From contig CACKZG010000004.1 of NCBI GenBank assembly GCA_902604545.1, forward strand, positions 1 to 46,897: a DNA stretch of 46,897 nucleotides, given 5' to 3'. Below are positions 18,945 through 25,945 of the stretch, piece after piece; the stretch's first letter is position 1, and each line of letters begins with the position of its first letter. The translations under genes were made by a program, and so were the position numbers. The notes beneath the pieces are model-generated. The model was not told the DNA's origin, did not search any database, and worked only from the letters and a program-made list of their open reading frames with translations. This stretch comes from an uncultured Pelagibacteraceae bacterium. GTDB lineage: Bacteria > Pseudomonadota > Alphaproteobacteria > Pelagibacterales > Pelagibacteraceae.

Positions 18945-19701
18945 TTCTTGTATATATAATGGAAATGTAATCCATAAGAGATTCAAACCAAAAGAACATT
19001 TTTTTAAATATAAAGTGTTTTCACTTTTTATTGATCTATCAGAGCTAAATGAGCTTAATGATAAATTAAAATTTTTTTCTTTAAATAAATTTAATCTTAT
19101 TAGTTTTTACGAAAAAGATCATGGTGATCGTGATGGTTCATCTCTTTTTGAATGGGTAAAAAAAAATCTAATTAGTAACGAAATAAGTACAGATAATATA
19201 AAAGTTAAACTTTTATGCTATCCAAGAATATTAGGCTATGTTTTTAATCCACTAAGTATTTTTTTTGTATACGATAAAAATGGTAATTTAATTTCTATAT
19301 TATATGAGGTTAAAAATACATTTGGTGAGCAACACACATATGTTTTTAAAGTGGAAGGACAAAATAAATTAATTCAAAATAATTGCTCAAAGAAATTTCA
19401 TGTTTCGCCATTTATTGAAATGGATTGTAATTATTTTTTTAGAATATTAAATCCAGAACAAAAGTTGTCAGTTATAATAGATCAATACGATCAAGAAGGA
19501 AAAATTCTATTTGCATCTCAAGATGGTGAAAGATCTGATTTGACAAGCAAAAACTTAATGAATTCTTATCTTAAACACCCTTTAATGACATTTAAGATTA
19601 TCTCTGCGATACATTTTGAAGCGTTTAAATTATGGATTAAAGGAATTAAATTTATTAAGAAAAAATTTAAAATTAAAAATAATATAACAGTTGAAAATTA
19701 A
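18937..19701 (+). CDS. DUF1365 family protein
   Basis: A 254 aa protein with the DUF1365 signatures YNGNVIHKRFKPKEHFFKY near the start, LCYPRILGYVFNPLSIFF in the middle, KKFHVSPFIEMDCNYFF, and a C-terminal HPLMTFKIISAIHFEAFKLW. No enzymatic mechanism is established for the family from sequence. It is almost always next to the amine oxidase-like protein and a CFA-like methyltransferase, as here, with overlaps of 8 nt before and 1 nt after. A role in acyl-chain modification is inferred from context. Confidence 0.88.
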   Translation: MISSCIYNGNVIHKRFKPKEHFFKYKVFSLFIDLSELNELNDKLKFFSLNKFNLISFYEKDHGDRDGSSLFEWVKKNLISNEISTDNIKVKLLCYPRILGYVFNPLSIFFVYDKNGNLISILYEVKNTFGEQHTYVFKVEGQNKLIQNNCSKKFHVSPFIEMDCNYFFRILNPEQKLSVIIDQYDQEGKILFASQDGERSDLTSKNLMNSYLKHPLMTFKIISAIHFEAFKLWIKGIKFIKKKFKIKNNITVEN

Positions 19702-20879
19702 TGTTTTTAAATAGCACAGCCGATAAATTAGTTTTTAAATTTCTTAATAAAATAAGCTATGGTTATCTAGAGCTAACAACATATGACGGAAAAGTTTTAA
19801 AGTTTGGAAATTCAAATGAAAAATTGCATGCAAATATTTTAATCAAAAAATCAGATTTCAATTATAATTTAATTAGAGGTGGTAGCATTGGATTTGCCGA
19901 GAGTTACATGAGAGGTGAATTTGAAACTGATAACTTATCAAATTTAATTGAATTAACTGCAAGAAATATTGAAGTAATATATCAATTTTCAGGTCTTCTC
20001 GATTTTCCAATAATTAATTTTGTTAAAAATAAAATAATCAAAAATACAAAAAGTAGAAGCAAAGAAAATATTGCTAAACATTATGACCTAGGGAATGACT
20101 TTTTTTCTCTTTGGTTAGATGACACACTCACTTACTCTAGTGCTATTTTTGATGATAATTCGAAAGATCTTTCGGATGCTCAAAATAATAAATATCAAAA
20201 ATTAATTGATTTAATTAAACCAAATAATGGTGACAAAGTTTTAGAAATAGGATGTGGTTGGGGAGGTTTTGCTGAGTACTTAGGTAAAAAATATGATGTT
20301 AAACTAGACTGTATTACAATATCAAAAAAACAATTTGAATACGCAAAAGAAAGAATTTTTAATTGTGGTTTAAACGAAAAAGTAAATATTGAAATAAAGG
20401 ATTACAGAGATCTTAAAGGCAAATACAATTCAATTGCCTCTATAGAGATGATTGAGGCTGTTGGTCAAAATTATCTAGAGGGTTATTTTAAAACCATTAA
20501 AACTAACTTATCTGATGGTGGTAAAGCAGCTATTCAAGCAATTACCATCGATGATAGGTTGTTTGATAGATATAAAAATAAACAAGATTTTATTCAAAAA
20601 TATATTTTTCCAGGTGGTTTTTTACCAAATAAAAATAGTATTAATCGATATGTTTCTGACAACGGTTTAACTGTTAATTCATATACTTCTTATGCTGACC
20701 ATTATGCAAATACATTGGCTATATGGAGAAATGAGTTTTTAAAAAAATGGGATTTAATTAAAAATCAAGGTTTTGATTTAACATTTAAAAGAATGTGGGA
20801 GTTTTATCTTTCATATTGTGAGGCAGGATTTAAGTCAAAAAATATTGACCTAATACAATTTTCAATACAAAACAAATAA
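19701..20879 (+). CDS. Cyclopropane-fatty-acyl-phospholipid synthase family methyltransferase
   Basis: A 392 aa SAM-dependent enzyme that acts on unsaturated acyl chains of membrane phospholipids. The entry NIAKHYDLGNDFFSLWLD, then TYSSAIF, the SAM loop VLEIGCGWGGFAEYLG, and IEMIEAVGQNY with FPGGFLP are those of the CFA family. Since it lies with DUF1365 and an amine oxidase-like gene, it may be one of the CFA homologues that make methylated or furan-type chains, not classic cyclopropanes. It overlaps the previous gene by one base. Confidence 0.9.
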   Translation: MFLNSTADKLVFKFLNKISYGYLELTTYDGKVLKFGNSNEKLHANILIKKSDFNYNLIRGGSIGFAESYMRGEFETDNLSNLIELTARNIEVIYQFSGLLDFPIINFVKNKIIKNTKSRSKENIAKHYDLGNDFFSLWLDDTLTYSSAIFDDNSKDLSDAQNNKYQKLIDLIKPNNGDKVLEIGCGWGGFAEYLGKKYDVKLDCITISKKQFEYAKERIFNCGLNEKVNIEIKDYRDLKGKYNSIASIEMIEAVGQNYLEGYFKTIKTNLSDGGKAAIQAITIDDRLFDRYKNKQDFIQKYIFPGGFLPNKNSINRYVSDNGLTVNSYTSYADHYANTLAIWRNEFLKKWDLIKNQGFDLTFKRMWEFYLSYCEAGFKSKNIDLIQFSIQNK

Positions 20880-20896
20880 AAATAACGGAGATATTT

Positions 20897-21445
20897 ATGC
20901 GACATATAAAAATAATTAAGTCAATTTCATTGATAATTTCATTATTCTTAATTACAAGTTGCTCAAATAATAGCGCTATGAAACCAGAAGACTTTAAAAA
21001 CAAAGAACCGAGATTAATTATCGAAGAATACTTATCTGGAAATGTTAAGGCTTGGGGTGTTCTACAAAATAGATCAGGAAAAGTTACTAGACAATTTTCT
21101 GCAGATTTAAATGGAACCTGGGATGGAAAGCAATTAATTCTTAAAGAAAAATTTAATTGGGATGATGGTGAAGTTCAAGACCGAGAATGGACAATAAATA
21201 AAATTGATGAGCATAATTACGAAGGAACAGCAGGAGATGTTGTAGGTAAAGCAATAGGATATTCTTACGGACCAGCGTTTAAATTTGAATATGTTTTATT
21301 AGTTCCGGTTAAAGGTAAAGAATTAAAAATAACTTTTGACGATTGGATTTTTAAACAAGATGATAGAGTTGCAATTAATAGAGCAATAATGACTAAATTT
21401 GGTTTTAAAGTAGCTGAGTTGACAGTTGTATTTGTAAAAGATTAA
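20897..21445 (+). CDS. DUF3833 family lipoprotein
   Basis: A 182 aa predicted lipoprotein. Residues 1-22 are a signal peptide ending in a lipobox (LITSC), with Cys22 as the probable lipidated residue. The mature part is beta-rich with a lipocalin-like look: FSADLNGTWDGKQLILKEKF and EREWTINKIDEHNYEGTAGD-like strands. DUF3833 proteins commonly accompany the CFA/DUF1365 cluster. An unusually good Shine-Dalgarno, CGGAG, sits about 7 nt before the ATG in the 17 nt gap after the methyltransferase gene. It ends directly against the convergent SDR gene. Confidence 0.8.
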   Translation: MRHIKIIKSISLIISLFLITSCSNNSAMKPEDFKNKEPRLIIEEYLSGNVKAWGVLQNRSGKVTRQFSADLNGTWDGKQLILKEKFNWDDGEVQDREWTINKIDEHNYEGTAGDVVGKAIGYSYGPAFKFEYVLLVPVKGKELKITFDDWIFKQDDRVAINRAIMTKFGFKVAELTVVFVKD

Positions 21446-22204
21446 CTATTTTTTTTGATATTTCGTTAGTTTTCCAACTAAACCAAAATAAATTTTACTC
21501 GGTAAAAAACTCAATAGTTTTAATGTAATTGTAAGTGATTTTGGAAAATGTATTTCAAATATATTTTTGTTAACTAAACCTTCATAAATTTGATCTGCAG
21601 CATACTCGGGAGTTTTTAAAAAAGGCATTTTAAAATCATTTTTATCTGTCATTGGTGTTTTAATAAATCCAGGAGATACTAAACAAACACGTACATTGTA
21701 CCTTTTAAAATCAAAATACAAACTTTCAGCTAAGTTATTTAATGCAGATTTAGATGGTCCATATCCAGTTGAGTTAGGTAACCCTCTATATCCTGCAATT
21801 GACGAAACAATAGTAATTATACCATTTTTTTTATCTCTAAAGTATTCTTCAACTGCTTTGATACTATTCACAGTTCCAAAAAAATTTACTTTAAAGACAT
21901 CTTCCATTTGTTCGACATCTATATCTCTTTCTTTTTTGGGATCCCATGTTCCAGTTGAAAAAAAACAAATATCTATATTTTCATATTTGTTTTTAATTTC
22001 ATTAAATACTTCTTTGCACTTTTCTTTATCTGTTACATCTAAAGGAAAACTTGAAATATTTTCATAAGAATTTGAAAGCTCATTTAGTAATTCAGCTCTT
22101 CTTGCAGATATAGCAACGTTCCATCCCTTACCCGCAAACTTAATCGCTAAAGCTTTGCCAATCCCTGTACTACCACCTGTAATCCAAATAGTTTTTTTAC
22201 TCAT
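21446..22204 (-). CDS. Short-chain dehydrogenase/reductase
   Basis: A 252 aa classical SDR. The cofactor motif is TGGSTGIGKALA (residues 9-20), with an Arg after the second strand (SARRAELL) pointing to NADP(H). The catalytic Ser in IVSSIAGYRG, and Tyr-x-x-x-Lys in GYGPSKSAL, are present, as is the PGFIKTPMT loop. It is the member of the lipid cluster that lies on the opposite strand. Its start lies 8 nt from that of TspO, and its end abuts the DUF3833 gene. Confidence 0.88.
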   Translation of the reverse strand: MSKKTIWITGGSTGIGKALAIKFAGKGWNVAISARRAELLNELSNSYENISSFPLDVTDKEKCKEVFNEIKNKYENIDICFFSTGTWDPKKERDIDVEQMEDVFKVNFFGTVNSIKAVEEYFRDKKNGIITIVSSIAGYRGLPNSTGYGPSKSALNNLAESLYFDFKRYNVRVCLVSPGFIKTPMTDKNDFKMPFLKTPEYAADQIYEGLVNKNIFEIHFPKSLTITLKLLSFLPSKIYFGLVGKLTKYQKK

Positions 22205-22212
22205 TTTTTGTT

Positions 22213-22695
22213 ATGTATATATCTTACATGTTTAAAAATAAATTTTTAACATTTATATTGTTTCTTGCTATTACATTCTCTGCTTCATTGATTGGTGGTT
22301 TAGTTACCATTACATTTAAAGAACCATGGTACTCATTACTAAATAAACCACCATTTAATCCACCAGATTGGATATTCGGACCTGTTTGGACCACCTTGTA
22401 TACATTGATGACAATTTCAATATGGCTTTATTGGCATACAAAAAATAGAGATATTAATACTGTTTATATTTATTTTATTCATTTAGCATTTAATACAACT
22501 TGGAGTGTAGTTTTCTTTGTTTTTCACAATATATCTTTAGCTCTTTTAATATTAATCATATTAATGGCATTGATAATCAATCTAATTTTAAGGTTTAAAC
22601 GCGTCAAGATGTTGAGTGCCTACTTAATGATTCCATATTTACTTTGGTGTAGCTTTGCACTAATTCTCAATACAAGCATAATTTTATTAAATTAG
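22213..22695 (+). CDS. tspO: TspO/MBR family membrane protein
   Basis: A 160 aa five-helix membrane protein of the tryptophan-rich sensory protein/benzodiazepine receptor family. The family core PWYSLLNKPPFNPPDWIFGP, followed by VWTTLYTLM, and the C-terminal MIPYLLWCSFALILN are clear. TspO proteins bind tetrapyrroles and are associated with light and oxidative stress responses in alphaproteobacteria. Start options are ATG at 22213 or ATG at 22228 (MFKNKF); the second fits family length better. It diverges from the SDR gene by only 8 or 23 nt. Confidence 0.9.
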   Translation: MYISYMFKNKFLTFILFLAITFSASLIGGLVTITFKEPWYSLLNKPPFNPPDWIFGPVWTTLYTLMTISIWLYWHTKNRDINTVYIYFIHLAFNTTWSVVFFVFHNISLALLILIILMALIINLILRFKRVKMLSAYLMIPYLLWCSFALILNTSIILLN

Positions 22696-22697
22696 AT

Positions 22698-23801
22698 ATG
22701 GATGATGTCGTAGTAATTGGTGGTGGAATAATAGGGGCAGCAACTGCTTATTTTTTATCCAAAGAGGGTAGAAAAGTTAAAGTTATTGAAAGAGATCCTA
22801 CTTATAAAACAGCTTCATTCCCATTATCTCTAGGTGGTTTTAGAAGACAATTTTTCCAAAAAGAAAATATTTTATTAGGAAAATTTGCAAGAGAATTTAT
22901 TTTTCAAATACCAGAATTATTAAAAACAGAAAAAAATCCTAATCCAACAGCTAGTATGGTAACTAATGGATATCTTTTAATGTTTGGTCCTGAACATGCT
23001 GATGAACAATATAGAGCATTAGAAAATCATAAAGAATGTGATGCAGGAACAAAAAATATTAAAGGGTCAGAATTATCTAAGGTTTTCCCTTATGTGGATA
23101 GTCAAGGGATAGAGACAGCAACTTATACAGATAATCAAAGTGAAGGATGGATTGATCCATTCATGTTTCATAGCGCTCTTAAAAGTAAAGCAATAGAGCT
23201 TGGAGCTGAATTTATTAAAGGTGAAGTAAAAAGTATTTCTGAAATAAATGCTAAAACAATTGTTTCTGCGGCTGGTTGCTGGACAAAAGAATTGTTAGAA
23301 GATATTCCTGTTGTTCCTCAAAAGCATACTGTGTTTAGAGTAAAATGCCCAACATATATAAAAGAGATGCCACTAAGTGGAGACTTAACAACTGGTGTTT
23401 ATTGGAGACCTGAAGGAGGGGAATATTTAGCAGGATCACCTATTTCTGTATTTGACGCAGATGATTTGGAACCAGCTTGGAATGATTTTGAGGAATTAGT
23501 TTGGCCAGCTCTTGCTAAGAGAATACCTGCCTTTGAAGAATTAAAGTTAACTGGTGGATGGGCAGGTTACTATGATTGTAATAGACTAGATAATAATGCA
23601 GTTGTAGGTAAACATCCAAAATATGACAATGTATACATGGCATCTGGATTTACAGGTCGAGGACTAATGCAAGCCCCAGGAATTGGTAGAGCTTTGACTG
23701 AATTAATTACAACTGGCACTTACCAAACTATTGATATAAGTGATTTTGCAGTCGAAAGAGTTCTTGGGAAAAGTGCTAGACCAGAACCTTATGTCCTGTA
23801 A
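22698..23801 (+). CDS. FAD-dependent oxidoreductase, DAO/FOXRED1-like
   Basis: A 367 aa member of the D-amino-acid-oxidase superfamily. The FAD motif VVIGGGIIGAATAYFLSKEG starts at residue 5, an acidic residue follows in VIERDP, and SLGGFRRQFFQKENI resembles the FOXRED1 and sarcosine/dimethylglycine oxidase group. The C-terminal YMASGFTGRGLMQAPGIGRA is the second FAD contact. The likely reaction is oxidation of a secondary or tertiary amine such as sarcosine, but the substrate is not fixed by sequence. It follows tspO by 2 nt and abuts the convergent fkbM-like gene. Confidence 0.8.
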   Translation: MDDVVVIGGGIIGAATAYFLSKEGRKVKVIERDPTYKTASFPLSLGGFRRQFFQKENILLGKFAREFIFQIPELLKTEKNPNPTASMVTNGYLLMFGPEHADEQYRALENHKECDAGTKNIKGSELSKVFPYVDSQGIETATYTDNQSEGWIDPFMFHSALKSKAIELGAEFIKGEVKSISEINAKTIVSAAGCWTKELLEDIPVVPQKHTVFRVKCPTYIKEMPLSGDLTTGVYWRPEGGEYLAGSPISVFDADDLEPAWNDFEELVWPALAKRIPAFEELKLTGGWAGYYDCNRLDNNAVVGKHPKYDNVYMASGFTGRGLMQAPGIGRALTELITTGTYQTIDISDFAVERVLGKSARPEPYVL

Positions 23802-24482
23802 TTATTTACAATATATATCAGCCCAAAAAAGTTTATCCTTTTTAATTTCTTTTTTAATTAAATTTATAATTGTTTTATAATCACTCCAATCAGAAAAAAA
23901 TTTCTTTTGTTCCCCTATGGAAAAAGTAAAACTATTATAAGAAAGTTTCTTTAAATATTTTAAACATTTAATTGCATCAGAAAAAAATTCTGAAGTAATT
24001 TCAAATGAGATGATACCACTTTTTTTGCTTAAACCTTTTAATACATTCAATTCATAGCCTTCCACATCTATTTTAATATATTGGGGATCCCCAAATTTTT
24101 TTATCAAAGCATCTAATGTAGTAATTTGAATTTGAGTTTTTTCACTCCAGGTTAAATTAGAAAATCTGCCAGATTTCCAATGTTTTGCAAAAGTTGATAC
24201 AGTTGGCATTTGTTTATTTATCGATAATATTTTCTTCGTATTTTTAGAGCCTAAACCTTTTGGAATAATTTTCACAATAGAATTTTTTGAATACAGTTTT
24301 TTAAGTGTCTTTACGCATACCGGGAGTGGCTCAACCATAATAGTTCTAATTTTTTTTTCAATAAAAGGTTTCGATTTTTCCCCTAGGTGAGCACCAATAT
24401 CAAAATATAAGTCTCCTTTGTTTATAAGTTTTAAAATTTCATGACTCTTCCTTCTTTTGAACTTTTTGAAAAATCTAAACAT
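23802..24482 (-). CDS. FkbM family methyltransferase
   Basis: A 226 aa class I SAM methyltransferase. Motif I is DLYFDIGAHLGEKS (around residue 25-38), and the FkbM signature YIKIDVEGYELNVLKGL lies near residue 139. Members methylate sugar or other small-molecule hydroxyls; the substrate is unknown here. It is the last gene of the long minus-strand run from 32107 and follows selO after 15 nt, so it may be expressed with the formate dehydrogenase genes without sharing function. Confidence 0.82.
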   Translation of the reverse strand: MFRFFKKFKRRKSHEILKLINKGDLYFDIGAHLGEKSKPFIEKKIRTIMVEPLPVCVKTLKKLYSKNSIVKIIPKGLGSKNTKKILSINKQMPTVSTFAKHWKSGRFSNLTWSEKTQIQITTLDALIKKFGDPQYIKIDVEGYELNVLKGLSKKSGIISFEITSEFFSDAIKCLKYLKKLSYNSFTFSIGEQKKFFSDWSDYKTIINLIKKEIKKDKLFWADIYCK

Positions 24483-24497
24483 TATAAAATTTAAATA

Positions 24498-25940
24498 TTA
24501 TGTTCCGCAAAATGTTTTATAATCTTTATTATTTGATGGAGATTGATAATTCATAATATTATCTTGATTTTTAAAAGGTTTTTTTAAAATTACCAATAAT
24601 TTATTCATTAATTCTAAATTATTATTATTTGCAGCATCTAAAGCTTCTTCAACTTTATGATTTCTTGGAATTACAATAGGGTTATTTTTTCTCATAAGTG
24701 TAATTGATTTTTCTTTTGATCCTTTATTATTCAAAATTCTATTCTCCCATTTTTTTAACCAATTTATAAAATTTAAATTTTTATATTTATTATCATCAGT
24801 ACTAATGTTCATTAAATAACAAAATGTATTTGTGTAATCAGCTTTATTAATTTCCATCCAATTTAATAATTCATTTATCAATTTTAGATCATTTTGATTT
24901 TCTCCAAATAAACCAAGCTTATCTCTCATCATATTTAACCATTTAGTTTCATAAATATTTTGAAAATTATCTATAGTTTCCGTTGCAATTTTAACTGCTG
25001 TATCTTCATTTTTGTGTATTAATGGAATTAAACATTCAGCAAATCTTGCCAAATTCCACTTTGTAATAGGTGGTTGGTTAGAAAAAGAATATCTACCAAA
25101 TTTATCAATTGAGCTAAAGACTGTTTTAGGATTATAAGCATCCATAAATGCACAAGGACCATAATCAATGGTTTCACCTGAAATTGCCATGTTATCAGTA
25201 TTCATTACCCCATGAACAAATCCAACTCGCATCCAATTTATTACTAGCTGGCACTGTTTTTCCATTACAACATTTAATAAGTCTAATGCTTTTGATTTTG
25301 ATGTTTTGATTTCTGGATAATGCCTGTTTATTGTGTAGTCGACTAAAGTATTTAAATTTTCAATGTTTTGAGTTGCAGCTATATATTGAAATGTTCCAAC
25401 TCGAAGATGACTTGATGCAACTCTTGTTAATATAGCCCCTTGTAAAAGATTTTCTCTTACAACTTTTTCTCCTGTTTTTACTACAGTAAGGCTTCTTGTA
25501 GTTGGAATATTTAATGAATGTATTGCTTCACTGATAATGTATTCTCTTAGCATAGGTCCTAGTGCTGCTCTTCCATCACCACCTCTAGAAAAAGAAGTTC
25601 TTCCTGAACCTTTAAACTGAATGTCAAAACGATTGTCATTGTTAACTAAATGCTCACCCAATAAAACTGCTCTACCATCTCCTAACATAGTAAAGTGTCC
25701 AAATTGATGACCTGCATATGCTTGCGCAATGGTATTTGTTTCTTCCGGTAGGGAGTTTCCAGAAAATATTTCTGCTAATTTTTTTTTGTCTATTTTTGAA
25801 AAATCTAAATTTAAATTAGCCGCTAGTTCCTCATTTAAAATTACTAATTCTGGATCATGAACAGGAGTTGGTTTAATATTTTCTTTAAAAGTATTTGATA
25901 ACTTTGAATAGGTATTATCAAAATGCCAACCAATGGTCAT
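24498..25940 (-). CDS. selO: Protein adenylyltransferase SelO (YdiU/UPF0061)
   Basis: SelO is a pseudokinase-fold enzyme that transfers AMP from ATP to protein side chains, linked to redox homeostasis. The 480 aa chain shows the family blocks AQAYAGHQFGHFTMLGDGRA, LGEHL, the run KGSGRTSFSRGGDGRAALGP, VHGVMNTDNMAI and DYGPCAFMD. It lacks the C-terminal Sec/Cys extension of some homologues; the chain ends in SNNKDYKTFCGT, where the Cys near the end may correspond to the conserved redox position. It follows the formate dehydrogenase gene by 5 nt. Confidence 0.93.
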   Translation of the reverse strand: MTIGWHFDNTYSKLSNTFKENIKPTPVHDPELVILNEELAANLNLDFSKIDKKKLAEIFSGNSLPEETNTIAQAYAGHQFGHFTMLGDGRAVLLGEHLVNNDNRFDIQFKGSGRTSFSRGGDGRAALGPMLREYIISEAIHSLNIPTTRSLTVVKTGEKVVRENLLQGAILTRVASSHLRVGTFQYIAATQNIENLNTLVDYTINRHYPEIKTSKSKALDLLNVVMEKQCQLVINWMRVGFVHGVMNTDNMAISGETIDYGPCAFMDAYNPKTVFSSIDKFGRYSFSNQPPITKWNLARFAECLIPLIHKNEDTAVKIATETIDNFQNIYETKWLNMMRDKLGLFGENQNDLKLINELLNWMEINKADYTNTFCYLMNISTDDNKYKNLNFINWLKKWENRILNNKGSKEKSITLMRKNNPIVIPRNHKVEEALDAANNNNLELMNKLLVILKKPFKNQDNIMNYQSPSNNKDYKTFCGT

Positions 25941-25945
25941 TCTAA

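Noticed and set aside
21696..22067. A 123-codon plus-strand frame inside the SDR gene
   Set aside because: The minus-strand SDR with full cofactor and catalytic motifs accounts for this region; the shadow peptide has no recognisable features.
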